Notes under the pieces: generated by a model
Seen by the model: the letters and a program-made list of their open reading frames with translations, nothing else
Told to the model about the DNA's origin: nothing
The model's database searches: none
Program-made: the position numbers and the translations under genes
Shown here: positions 35,147-43,807 of the stretch, one piece after another
How positions within the stretch are numbered: the first letter of the stretch is position 1
Layout of the letters: each line of letters opens with the position of its first letter
Assembly: GCA_900541195.1 (NCBI GenBank)
Contig: UQIY01000001.1
Coordinates: forward strand, 44,863 to 108,862
DNA: 64,000 nt
Direction: 5' to 3'
From: an uncultured Collinsella sp.
Lineage (GTDB): Bacteria; Actinomycetota; Coriobacteriia; Coriobacteriales; Coriobacteriaceae

Positions 35147-37954
35147 ATGAAAAACCTCACTAGGTATTTGCAACGAGCGCGTCGGGGAGCACGGATGACC
35201 CTGTGCTGGGTAGTCGTTGCGGTCACGGCGTTTTGCGGGATGCCGACAGCCGGTTTTGCCCTTCAGGATGAATCGCGCGACGAGCTCTATGGCGACGTGG
35301 TCAACCCGCTCACCATTACGGTCAACGATCGCGACTGCACGTTTGTAGATATCGATGACGGCAAGCTCGAGGGTCGTACCTCGATGTACGACAACGTCTC
35401 GTTCTACACGGCCGCCGTCAAAAAGGTGCTGCCCAACTGGGCATCGCTTGCCTATAACATCCTTGGCTATGGTGGAGGCGACGACTCCGGGGACTTTTTG
35501 TACTGGGACCACGCCGGCAAGGGCTTTGAGAAGGATTTCGGTAAGGGTCACTACATCTATCTCTATGATGCGCTTTCGGGCGGCAACGGTGAGCATTCCG
35601 ATGGTGCCGACAAATCGAAGCAGAGTGGTCTGACATCTGCAAAAAGCCTCAATGCGGTCTACGAGCGCTTGACCGACGATATCGCCGGCTGTATCGGTCA
35701 CAAGCTGGAGGGCTCCGATTTCCGTAAATACGTGCCGCTCGACGGACTGTCGAAAGACACGACTGAGCAGGACGTCATCTATGCCACCATCGCGTGCGTG
35801 GACAAGCTCGGCGGCACCTACCAGTACGATTTCAATGGCTTTGGCATCGCGTTCTATAACTTTAGAGTTCAGCAGCTCAACAGCGTGAACAAGCTTAACT
35901 GTGCGCCCGAGGACGCGCCGGGCTATTCCTTTGTCGATTCTAAGACTGAGCAGGAGCTCGTTACCTCGGCTCTTAACGTCGGCTATGAGGACGCCTCGCA
36001 GAGCATCACGCTCGCCCGCGGTACCGAGGAGACGGTCGGCACGAGCACTTCTGAATCCGCATCGTATTCCAAAGGCGGCTCGTGGGGCGCATCGGTGAGC
36101 CTCAAGGAGTCGCTGGGCGTGCCCGCAACAGCGAGCGAGGAGATCGAGACTTCGTTTTCGGCCGAAACCACGATGTCCCAGTTGTGGGAGGCGAGCAAGA
36201 CCGAGGAACAGTCGATTACCACAACGGACAACCAGTCTGTCACCGTCAATATGACGATCCCGGCGCACACGCAGGTCAATAGCAAGCAAACGAGTTCTAC
36301 CACGACGCTGTCCGAGGACTATGACCAGCCGGTGGGCGTGACGTTCGACGTGATCATCTTTAATATGAACGGCGAGTGCTACGATGACAACGCCGCCGTG
36401 CAGGAGTTCCATACCGCCGGTTATGACCAGCGCTCGTTCTACACCACCTTTGGCGATCAGTCGACCGACGCCGTGCAGAACCTGTTCCTGCGCTCAATCG
36501 CCCATCGTGGCGACGACGGGTACGATACCACCGCCGGAAACGTGACGAGTTGGTCGTATCGCACCAACAACCACATGGTGCGCGCTATCGATTGGAATTC
36601 GGTCCTGGCCGATCGCGAGGTGCCCTCGCGCAACGGCGGCGCCCCGCGCACGTGCAACGTGCTCAATGACATGGCCGCGACCTATCCCATGTCCATTACG
36701 GGTTCCAATCTGTCGTTTGAGTCGGTGACGGTCGATACGCAGTTGGGCACGCCGCAGCCCATTAAGCCCATCTCCAAGATTCTTGTGTCGCTGCAGACCG
36801 ATAAGACCCGAAGGCTTACGGTTGGAGACGAAGACCCCATCTCTTCCTATCGCGTGCGTGCAAGGGACGAGGACGATGTTGATTACTACGGCTTTGTGAA
36901 GTCGTCGGGCGACTGGCGCGTGGTCGATAAAAAGGGCAAGGAATGCAAGTCCGACGTCATCGAGATCCAGACCGACCCTGTCACCCACGAGCAGGTCGTG
37001 GTGGGTAAAAAGGCCGGCACCGCCTACGTAAAGTACTTTATCCCCGAGGACACCTACGTGGACGTGAACGGGCACGTCTCGACCAATGACGAGATCGACG
37101 CCGCGGCCTACAAATATAAGGTAAGTGACGTGGCGCCCGAGCCGTTTAACGGCAGCATCAAGCTCGAGGGCTCGGCGCAGACCGTCGTCGGCGTCGAGGA
37201 GAACCTTAACGGCATCGAAGGCCTGACGGCTACGGTCTATGACACGACGGGCAAGGAAGTCGATAGAGTCTGCAGCTGGGAGGCTCAGGAGCTCGAGAGC
37301 AAGGGCATTTCGGTCGCGACAGACGGCACGATGACCATCTCGCAACCGGGCACCTTCCATGTTCGCGCCTTTATTGACGGTGTGTATTCCGATTGGGCCG
37401 AGGTCATCGCCGCACCCGCACCGGTCGACCCGATGACGACCGTGGTCGAGACGCCGGTGAGCGTTACGCCCGCCTCCACGGGGGATTCTTCGGCAACGAC
37501 GGATAGTACGGCTCCTGCCCAGGGGGAGCAGGCCGCTTCCGATGCGAACGCGGCCGAGTCTGCTCCCGCGAGCGACAATGCCGCTGCAGTGACTGACGAC
37601 ACCGCGCCCACTGCCGCGAAGGATGCCTCGCCGATTCCTACGGGCCTCGTTACCGTTTTGACCGATATCTGCCGCTACGGCATCGATCACGGCCTCATCA
37701 GCACATCAAACAAGGAAGAGATGACCAAGAAGGACTTCGACATCTTAGGCATCCTGTACCTGATGGCAGACAGCCAGGACCTAGTGCCCCAAGACGCCGA
37801 GGACGCGATGAATGAATGGGTCCATGACAACTATAATGACGAGGAGCTTGCCACCTGGAAGCAGCATGCGCTTTCGGTGCTGCTCGAATACGGCTACATC
37901 GCGCCCGGAACGACCGTGACGACCCCGACGACTGATGCTGCGGACGGCGCATAA
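35147..37954 (+). CDS. secreted protein with aerolysin/ETX-MTX2-like pore-forming segment and Ig-like domains
   Basis: ATG 35147 follows GGGAGG at 6 bases, giving 935 residues; a longer in-frame reading into ppdK is not real. Residues 1-40 are a signal peptide (basic n-region, WVVVAVTAFCGMP, AGFA cleavage region). Residues 45-275 form a globular domain with no family I know. Residues 280-410 are Ser/Thr-rich with alternating polar and hydrophobic residues, including SASYSKGGSWGASVSLKE, TSFSAETTMSQLWEAS, QSITTTDNQSVTVNMTIPAH and VGVTFDVIIF; the order of an amphipathic hairpin, then a VxVxxxIPA-type strand, matches the ETX/MTX2 branch of aerolysin toxins. Residues 540-660 and 667-757 look like Ig-like (Big) domains, 760-830 a Thr/Ala/Ser/Asp linker, 831-920 a helical domain. 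No LPXTG or transmembrane anchor. Function is inferred. Confidence 0.65.
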   Translation: MKNLTRYLQRARRGARMTLCWVVVAVTAFCGMPTAGFALQDESRDELYGDVVNPLTITVNDRDCTFVDIDDGKLEGRTSMYDNVSFYTAAVKKVLPNWASLAYNILGYGGGDDSGDFLYWDHAGKGFEKDFGKGHYIYLYDALSGGNGEHSDGADKSKQSGLTSAKSLNAVYERLTDDIAGCIGHKLEGSDFRKYVPLDGLSKDTTEQDVIYATIACVDKLGGTYQYDFNGFGIAFYNFRVQQLNSVNKLNCAPEDAPGYSFVDSKTEQELVTSALNVGYEDASQSITLARGTEETVGTSTSESASYSKGGSWGASVSLKESLGVPATASEEIETSFSAETTMSQLWEASKTEEQSITTTDNQSVTVNMTIPAHTQVNSKQTSSTTTLSEDYDQPVGVTFDVIIFNMNGECYDDNAAVQEFHTAGYDQRSFYTTFGDQSTDAVQNLFLRSIAHRGDDGYDTTAGNVTSWSYRTNNHMVRAIDWNSVLADREVPSRNGGAPRTCNVLNDMAATYPMSITGSNLSFESVTVDTQLGTPQPIKPISKILVSLQTDKTRRLTVGDEDPISSYRVRARDEDDVDYYGFVKSSGDWRVVDKKGKECKSDVIEIQTDPVTHEQVVVGKKAGTAYVKYFIPEDTYVDVNGHVSTNDEIDAAAYKYKVSDVAPEPFNGSIKLEGSAQTVVGVEENLNGIEGLTATVYDTTGKEVDRVCSWEAQELESKGISVATDGTMTISQPGTFHVRAFIDGVYSDWAEVIAAPAPVDPMTTVVETPVSVTPASTGDSSATTDSTAPAQGEQAASDANAAESAPASDNAAAVTDDTAPTAAKDASPIPTGLVTVLTDICRYGIDHGLISTSNKEEMTKKDFDILGILYLMADSQDLVPQDAEDAMNEWVHDNYNDEELATWKQHALSVLLEYGYIAPGTTVTTPTTDAADGA

Positions 37955-38005
37955 GTGCAGAAAGGGTGCGTGTTTTTGTCTTTTTGCGCACGGGCAAAAT
38001 AGTTC

Positions 38006-38033
38006 TTGCAGCCAAGGTCGTGGCGTGTATACT
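38006..38033 (+). promoter_or_regulatory. promoter of rplS
   Basis: TTGCAG (38006-38011), a 16-base spacer and TATACT (38028-38033), 70 bases before the rplS ATG. The leader contains GTGCCG...CGGCAC, which could fold, but no known L19 leader was matched. Confidence 0.55.
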
Positions 38034-38102
38034 CGAATACGTTTGTTCAACTACGTGCCGGCCAAGGTGGTACGGCACCTCTAGAAGAGTAAGGAATTGC
38101 AC

Positions 38103-38444
38103 ATGGATTACATCCGCGCAATCGAGCGTCAGCAGATCCGCGAGGACATTCCTCAGGTTCGCGTCGCCGACAACGTCAAGGTTCACTACCGCATTAAGGA
38201 AGGCGACCGCGAGCGCATCCAGGTCTTCCAGGGCGACGTCATCCGCATGGCCGGCGCCGGTGCCCGCGAGACCTTCACCGTCCGCAAGATTTCCTTCGGT
38301 GTCGGTGTTGAGCGTACCTTCCCGCTTCACAGCCCCAAGATCGCCAAGCTCGAGGTCGTTCGTCATGGTCGCGTCCGTCGCGCCAAGCTGTACTACCTCC
38401 GCGACAAGGTGGGCAAGGCTGCTCGCATCCCCGAGAAGCGCTAA
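38103..38444 (+). CDS. rplS: 50S ribosomal protein L19
   Basis: Located at the 30S-50S interface. The ATG at 38103 ([17 protein letters not shown]) follows AAGGA by 7 bases; a TTG two codons earlier is less likely. Conserved features are [27 protein letters not shown] residues ([12 protein letters not shown]), [14 protein letters not shown] and [18 protein letters not shown]. The 113 residues are typical. Single gene between its promoter and a terminator. Confidence 0.97.
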   Translation: MDYIRAIERQQIREDIPQVRVADNVKVHYRIKEGDRERIQVFQGDVIRMAGAGARETFTVRKISFGVGVERTFPLHSPKIAKLEVVRHGRVRRAKLYYLRDKVGKAARIPEKR

Positions 38445-38478
38445 GAAGATCGCAGCGTCTGTCCACTCGTTTGGACAC

Positions 38479-38508
38479 AAGGGTCACCTTCGGGTGGCCC
38501 TTCTTTTT
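38479..38508 (+). terminator. terminator after rplS
   Basis: Ten-base arms 38479-38488 and 38493-38502 with one G-U pair around the stable UUCG tetraloop, followed by CTTTTT. Confidence 0.85.
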
Positions 38509-38537
38509 ATCTGATTTGCATGCAAGGAGGGCCTGGT

Positions 38538-39326
38538 ATGGCCAATATGACGAGCTCGGTTTCGGCATCGCAGGTTGCCGGCGAGCTGGCGAGCGCCACG
38601 TTCGAGGAGATTCCCGCCCTCGTGGAGCATTATCGCGAGGATCCGCGCCAGCAGGTGATCAAGGCTTGCGAACGTGCCCTTAAGCGCCATGCCAAGGAAC
38701 TTTCCGAACGCGAGCGCGTCAACGGCATGTACGAGCTTATGCATGAGCTCGGCGGTGATGGCGTGGTCGTGGGCGTCGACGAGGTGGGCCGTGGCTCGGT
38801 AGCGGGTCCCTTGACCGTGTGTGCCGTGTGTCTTCCGATGGAGCCGCGCATCTGGGGCATCAATGATTCCAAAAAGCTCACGCCGGCGCGCCGCGAGCTG
38901 CTCTCGGTGAAGATTGCCGAGGTGGCGACTGCTATCGGCTTTTGCCATATCGCTCCTGCGGATATCGATGAGATGGGCATGGCCCGCGCCATTCGAGCCG
39001 CTGTCGCGGGTGCGGTGGCAGATACGGGGCTTGAGCCCGATTGCGTGCTTATGGACGGTAACCCCCTGGGCGCCGTGCCCCATGAGCGCGACGTGGTCAA
39101 GGGCGATGCCAAGATCGCCTGCATCGCCGCGGCATCCATCATGGCAAAGGTCACGCGTGACGAGATGATGGTCGAGTACGACGCCGAGTATCCCGAGTAC
39201 CATTTGGCCGAATCGAAAGGCTATGCGAGCCCCGAACACATTGAGGCCATTCGCAAACATGGTCTTTCTCCGCTGCACCGTGTGAGCTTTTGCGGAAACT
39301 TTCTGCAGACTGAGCGCCTTTTTTAG
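38538..39326 (+). CDS. rnhB: ribonuclease HII
   Basis: Removes ribonucleotides from RNA-DNA hybrids. ATG 38538 (MANMTSSVSAS) follows AAGGAGGG; the ATG at 38520 precedes that site and is rejected. The 262-residue protein has an N-terminal helical extension of about 75 residues like Bacillus RnhB, then the catalytic domain with GVDEVGRGSVAGPLTVCAV, NDSKKLTPARREL, KGDAKIACIAAASIMAKV (Asp of the DEDD set) and HGLSPLHRVSF near the end. Confidence 0.95.
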   Translation: MANMTSSVSASQVAGELASATFEEIPALVEHYREDPRQQVIKACERALKRHAKELSERERVNGMYELMHELGGDGVVVGVDEVGRGSVAGPLTVCAVCLPMEPRIWGINDSKKLTPARRELLSVKIAEVATAIGFCHIAPADIDEMGMARAIRAAVAGAVADTGLEPDCVLMDGNPLGAVPHERDVVKGDAKIACIAAASIMAKVTRDEMMVEYDAEYPEYHLAESKGYASPEHIEAIRKHGLSPLHRVSFCGNFLQTERLF

Positions 39327-39374
39327 GCCAATTGTGGAGACTGGGACCTTAAGGGTTCTATAAACCTGCTGGTA

Positions 39375-39410
39375 GGGGCCGTGTGCAACGCTATTGTTGC
39401 GCGCGGCCCC
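39375..39410 (+). terminator. hairpin after rnhB
   Basis: Fifteen-base arms 39375-39389 and 39396-39410 pair with two G-U pairs around a 6-base loop. The tail TCATTTG has few T residues, so termination may be inefficient. It falls in the 188-base gap before yraN. Confidence 0.5.
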
Positions 39411-39514
39411 TCATTTGTCGGCATTTGGTTGGTTTTCGGTTTGCTTCCGGTACTTACCCGCATGAAACCTGCCCTCATTATCGAGGCAATGCAGGGAGTG
39501 GGAAAGGAGACCCC

Positions 39515-40000
39515 ATGTGTGCCGCAGCCAAAATGAGCAAGACGCAGCAGCTCAAGGAACGTTGGGAAGAGGGGGAGCTCGATTGCGGGTCGATCACGCC
39601 TGAGTTTATCAAGGGGCTCAGTCCTCGCGAGCTCGGTATGCTGGGCGAGCTTATCGCAATCGATTACTTTAACGAGCGCGGCTATGCATTGCTGGAACAA
39701 GGCTATCGATGCTCGGAGGGCGAGGCCGACCTGGTGCTGCTCGACGAGCTCGACGATGTGGTGGTGATGGCCGAGGTCAAGACCAGGCGTGTTGCGCTGG
39801 ATTGCGATACGCGAGTGTTTCCCGAGGAAGCGGTGAACGCCCAAAAGCAGCGGCGCTATCGTCGCATCGCGAGTTGTTATCTCATGGAGCATTATCCGCT
39901 CAAGGCGATCCGCTTCGATGCCGTGGGCGTCACCATTCGCGGCGGGCATATCGCCGAGATCGAGCACCAGTACAATGCGTTCGATTGGCAGGTGTCGTGA
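39515..40000 (+). CDS. YraN/UPF0102 family putative endonuclease
   Basis: ATG 39515 follows AAAGGAG. The 161-residue protein has a helical N-terminal 50 residues, then the family core LGELIAIDYFNERGYALLEQ, EGEADLVLLDE and AEVKTRR, which form a PD-(D/E)XK-type nuclease pattern (Asp, Glu and Lys). In other bacteria YraN lies near rnhB and comM as here; a role in DNA processing or Holliday-junction related repair is suggested but not proved. Its stop overlaps the comM start by one base. Confidence 0.88.
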   Translation: MCAAAKMSKTQQLKERWEEGELDCGSITPEFIKGLSPRELGMLGELIAIDYFNERGYALLEQGYRCSEGEADLVLLDELDDVVVMAEVKTRRVALDCDTRVFPEEAVNAQKQRRYRRIASCYLMEHYPLKAIRFDAVGVTIRGGHIAEIEHQYNAFDWQVS

Positions 40001-41523
40001 TGGCGTTCGAGACCTTTGCCGTCCACGCTGCCTGTATCCGCGGCGTCGAGGCGATTCCCGTCACGGTCGAGGTATCGCTTGCGGGCGGCATCCCGGGCAT
40101 CCAGATGCTCGGCATCCCGAGCATGGAGGTCATGGAGTCGCGTGGACGTATTCGCTGCGCGATGCGCTCTGCCGGATTCGAGATCCCGCGCTCGGGCATT
40201 ACGGTCAATCTGGCGCCGGGCGATATCCGAAAGACCGGTAGTGGTTTTGATCTGCCGATAGCCATTGCGGTGCTTGCAGCCGACGGGCAGATTCCCCGCG
40301 ACAATCTCGACCGCTGCCTCATTGCCGGTGAGCTCGGCTTGGATGGCACGGTGCTTCCCGTCAAGGGCGAGGTGGCGTTCCAGCTGCTGGCTCGCGACAT
40401 GGGGTTGTCTTTTATCGCCGGTAGGTCCGACCAGCATGTTCCGCTTGCGGGCGTCGACTGCGGTTTTATCGACCATCTGTCGCAGCTTGCCCACGGTATG
40501 GGCGAGGCGGCTCGGCACTATCTGGATTCCGACGGCGTCGAGGCCACCTTTGAGCCCGAGCTCGATTATGCCGACGTGTTGGGGCAGGAGGTCGCCAAGC
40601 GCGGCATGGCGCTTGCGGCGGCGGGGGAGCTGGGCCTGCTCATGATTGGGTCTCCGGGATCGGGCAAGACCATGCTTGCGCGCCGCATGACGGGTATCTT
40701 GCCCGAGCTTTCCGTCGAGGATCAGCAGGAGGCGCTGTGCATTCATTCGGTCTTGGGTGAGAACATCGATGGCCTGCTTGCGGGGCATCGGCCGTTTCGA
40801 AGCCCCCATCACAGCATTTCGACAGCGGGCCTTATTGGCGGAGGGCGCCCGGTGCATCCGGGCGAGATCAGCCTTGCCCATGGCGGCGTGCTCTTTTTGG
40901 ACGAGCTTGCAGAGTTTCCCACCGGTGTGCTGCAGACGCTTCGTCAGCCTATCGAGCGCGGCTATGTCAGGATCGTACGCGTCGACGGTGCCTTCACGTT
41001 TCCCTCGCGCTTTCAGCTGCTTGCGGCGAGCAATCCCTGTCCCTGCGGCTTTTTGGGCGATCGCGAGGTTCCGTGTCGCTGTTCGGCATCGATGGTCGAG
41101 CGCTACCGGTCCAAGCTGCGCGGTCCCTTGGCCGACCGTATCGACCTGATGCTCGATGTGACCCGCCCCGATCCGCAGGTGATTATCGAGGGCGCCGAGG
41201 GCATGTCATCGGCCGAGCTGCGCGACTACGTTGTCCGCGGTCGGGCTTTTCGTGCCTGGCGCGAGTCCCGTATGGATGATGCGGATGCCGAGGCCGAGCA
41301 CGATGAGTCACGGTCCATTGACGGCGTCGTGTCGACCTTTGCACTCGACGAGGCCGCCGAGACATGCGTACTTGGCCTGTCGAAACGCACTCATCTCACG
41401 GGGCGCGGCATCGTGCGCCTGGTTCGCATCGCGCGCACGATTGCCGATGTCGCCGAAAGCGAGCGGGTGACGCAAGACCACGTGCTCGAGGCGGCGATGT
41501 ACCAGGGAAGGAGGGATCAGTGA
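40000..41523 (+). CDS. comM: YifB/ComM family Mg-chelatase-like AAA+ ATPase
   Basis: ComM of Vibrio is a hexameric helicase that promotes branch migration in natural transformation. The ATG at 40000 overlaps the yraN stop (TGATG). The 507-residue protein has the N-terminal Lon-protease-like fold (VEVSLAGGIPGIQMLGIP, GSGFDLPIAIAVLAADG), the AAA+ core with Walker A GSPGSGKTM near residue 218 and Walker B LFLDELAEF, the zinc-binding NPCPCGFLGD...PCRC, and the C-terminal lid. Neighbours yraN and dprA suggest a DNA-uptake or repair module. Confidence 0.95.
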   Translation: MAFETFAVHAACIRGVEAIPVTVEVSLAGGIPGIQMLGIPSMEVMESRGRIRCAMRSAGFEIPRSGITVNLAPGDIRKTGSGFDLPIAIAVLAADGQIPRDNLDRCLIAGELGLDGTVLPVKGEVAFQLLARDMGLSFIAGRSDQHVPLAGVDCGFIDHLSQLAHGMGEAARHYLDSDGVEATFEPELDYADVLGQEVAKRGMALAAAGELGLLMIGSPGSGKTMLARRMTGILPELSVEDQQEALCIHSVLGENIDGLLAGHRPFRSPHHSISTAGLIGGGRPVHPGEISLAHGGVLFLDELAEFPTGVLQTLRQPIERGYVRIVRVDGAFTFPSRFQLLAASNPCPCGFLGDREVPCRCSASMVERYRSKLRGPLADRIDLMLDVTRPDPQVIIEGAEGMSSAELRDYVVRGRAFRAWRESRMDDADAEAEHDESRSIDGVVSTFALDEAAETCVLGLSKRTHLTGRGIVRLVRIARTIADVAESERVTQDHVLEAAMYQGRRDQ

Positions 41524-42455
41524 TGGGCGAGGAGACTTTTGAGCTGCATCCCGGTGATGCGTTGTATCCAGATACCGTTTTGGAGCTCTCTGATGTACCC
41601 CAGACGCTGTTCGTGCGTGGCGACCCGGAGGTGCTTTCGACGCCGGCGCTCTCCATCATCGGCGCTCGCAAGGCCTCGCCGTACGGCCTGGCCGTGGCAG
41701 AACTGGCCGCGAAAGTTGCGGTCGAGGCGGGGGTGACGGTGGTCTCGGGCGGCGCGGTCGGCTGCGACCAGGCCTCGGGTTGGGCCGCGGTCAACGCCGG
41801 TGGCAGGCACGTCGTTGTGTTGGGTACGGGCGCCGACGTGGTCTACCCGCGCTCGAGTGCGGGGCTCATCGCGCGCACGATCGATACGGGCGGCGCGGTC
41901 GTGTCCATCTCGCCTTGGGGTATGGGGCCACGTAAGTATGCCTTCCCGCGGCGTAACCGGGTGATTGCCGCGCTTTCGCAGGCGCTCTTCGTGTCGGAGG
42001 CTGGCATGCCTTCGGGCACGTTCTCGACGGCGGAGGCCGCCATGGACCTGGGGCGCGAGCTTCTTGCCGTGCCGGGTTCGATTTTGTCACCCGAGTCGCG
42101 CGGTACCAACTACCTCATTGCCAACGGGGCCTGCTGCATTATTGACGAGGAGTCCATCGAGGTGGCTATCTCTCGCATATACGGTACCCTGCGCTATTCG
42201 CGTCCTGATGCACCCGGTATCGCAGATCTGGACCCCACGCAGCAGGCCGTGATGCATGCGCTCATCGCCTCGCCGCTCAAGGTCGACGACATCGCGGCAC
42301 TCGTCTCGCTCGATGCCGTCGGCGTGCTCAAACTTCTGGGTTCGCTCGAACTCGAGGGCCTCATCGAGCGCATGATGGATGGAAGGTATGCGCCCTCCAA
42401 GTTTGCCCTTCACGCCCAGACGCCCTTCGGTCACAATGGAAAACGTGTCAATTAG
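41523..42455 (+). CDS. dprA: DNA processing protein DprA
   Basis: Protects incoming single-stranded DNA and loads RecA during transformation. ATG 41523 overlaps the comM stop by one base and uses the AAGGAGG inside comM. The 310-residue protein carries the Rossmann-fold signatures SIIGARKASPYG, VSGGAVGCDQASG, FPRRNRVIAALS and the EAAMDLGRELLAVPGS segment; a C-terminal winged-helix of about 60 residues (VMHALIASPLKVDDIAALV) follows. It lacks the N-terminal SAM domain of longer homologues. Confidence 0.94.
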   Translation: MGEETFELHPGDALYPDTVLELSDVPQTLFVRGDPEVLSTPALSIIGARKASPYGLAVAELAAKVAVEAGVTVVSGGAVGCDQASGWAAVNAGGRHVVVLGTGADVVYPRSSAGLIARTIDTGGAVVSISPWGMGPRKYAFPRRNRVIAALSQALFVSEAGMPSGTFSTAEAAMDLGRELLAVPGSILSPESRGTNYLIANGACCIIDEESIEVAISRIYGTLRYSRPDAPGIADLDPTQQAVMHALIASPLKVDDIAALVSLDAVGVLKLLGSLELEGLIERMMDGRYAPSKFALHAQTPFGHNGKRVN

Positions 42456-42469
42456 AAAGGTGTTTGCAG

Positions 42470-43807
42470 ATGCTGTTTGATCAGGTGACGGTTATCGGTG
42501 GCGGTCTGGCGGGATCGGAATGCGCGATTCAGCTGGCAGATCGCGGGTTCGCCGTAAAGCTGTGCGAGATGCGCCCGCAGGTGAGCTCTCCTGCCCACCA
42601 TACCGATCACTTGGCGGAGCTCGTCTGCTCCAATTCGTTTAAGTCGACCCGTCCCGATTCTGCCGCCGGTCTGCTGAAGGCCGAGCTCGAGCGCATGGGT
42701 TCTGTGCTGCTCGACTGCGCTCATCGTGCGGCCGTTCCTGCCGGCGGCGCCCTGGCGGTCGACCGCGTCAAGTTTTCCGAGCTCGTCGAGGCTGAGGTTG
42801 CCGCCCGCCCCAATATCGAGGTCGTCCACGGCGAGGTCACCCAGATTCCCGAGGGTCATGTGGTTATCGCCGCGGGCCCCCTATGCTCGCCGGCATTGAG
42901 CGAGGAGGTCATGAAGCTCGTCGGTGGTGACGCCCTGGCGTTCTTTGACGCGGCCGCCCCGATTGTCGATGCCTCTACGCTCGATATGGACGTGCTGTTC
43001 TCGCAGTCGCGCTATGAGGAGCAGGGGAGTGGCGACTATCTCAATGCCCCGCTCAACAAGGAAGAGTACGAGGCCTTTATCGAGGCGCTTACCACGGCCG
43101 ATCGCGTGGTGCTCAAGGATTTTGAGGGCGGGGACCTGTTCCAGGCCTGCCAGCCTGCCGAGGAGGTTGCGCGCACGGGCAAGGATGCCATCCGCTTTGG
43201 CGCCATGAAGCCCGTCGGGCTCACCGACCCGCGCACCGGTCGCCGTCCCTGGGCGGCAATTCAGCTGCGCGCCGAGAACAAGGAGAAGACCGCCTATAAC
43301 CTGGTTGGCTTCCAGACCAACCTGACCTTCGGCGAACAGAAGCGCGTCTTCCATATGGTTCCCGGCCTGGAGAACGCCGAGTTCTTCCGCTACGGCGTTA
43401 TGCACCGCAACACCTTTGTCGATGCTCCGCACGTGCTCGACGGCACCTTTGCCGTTCCCGGCACGAGCGTGCGTCTTGCCGGTCAGATTACCGGTACCGA
43501 GGGGTACATGGAGGCCGTGGCGACGGGTCTGCTCGCTGCGCTCAACACCTATGCCGAGGCTATCGGTGCTGCGGGCGTCGAGCTGCCGCGCGTGGGCGCC
43601 CTGGGCGCGCTCGTGGGGTATGCGACCGACACGGCTACGGTGGGCTACCAGCCCATGCACGTCAACTTTGGCCTCGTGCCGCCGCTCGAGGACGGTAAGC
43701 GTCGCAGCAAGCGCGATCGTTACCAGGCCTACGCGGACCGGGCCCTTAAGGCCCTGGATGCCTATCTGGAAACGCGCTCCGATCTGTTTGGAGGCGAGAG
43801 GTCATAA
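42470..43807 (+). CDS. trmFO: methylenetetrahydrofolate-tRNA-(uracil-5-)-methyltransferase
   Basis: Folate- and FAD-dependent enzyme that makes T54 in tRNA. The ATG at 42470 is chosen, with AGGTG 7 bases upstream; a TTG two codons earlier is possible. The 445-residue product opens with the FAD motif VIGGGLAGSECAIQLAD and has CEMRP, HHTDHLAELVCSNSF, ALAVDRVKFSE and the C-terminal GTSVRLAGQITGTEGYMEA. Its stop forms an ATAA overlap with xerC, as trmFO and xerC are often coupled. Confidence 0.96.
   Translation: MLFDQVTVIGGGLAGSECAIQLADRGFAVKLCEMRPQVSSPAHHTDHLAELVCSNSFKSTRPDSAAGLLKAELERMGSVLLDCAHRAAVPAGGALAVDRVKFSELVEAEVAARPNIEVVHGEVTQIPEGHVVIAAGPLCSPALSEEVMKLVGGDALAFFDAAAPIVDASTLDMDVLFSQSRYEEQGSGDYLNAPLNKEEYEAFIEALTTADRVVLKDFEGGDLFQACQPAEEVARTGKDAIRFGAMKPVGLTDPRTGRRPWAAIQLRAENKEKTAYNLVGFQTNLTFGEQKRVFHMVPGLENAEFFRYGVMHRNTFVDAPHVLDGTFAVPGTSVRLAGQITGTEGYMEAVATGLLAALNTYAEAIGAAGVELPRVGALGALVGYATDTATVGYQPMHVNFGLVPPLEDGKRRSKRDRYQAYADRALKALDAYLETRSDLFGGERS

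Noticed and set aside
32239..35226. 995-codon open frame on the minus strand opposite ppdK
   Set aside because: Low-information sequence with no domain; the plus strand encodes an unmistakable pyruvate phosphate dikinase. Such antisense frames are common in high-GC genes.
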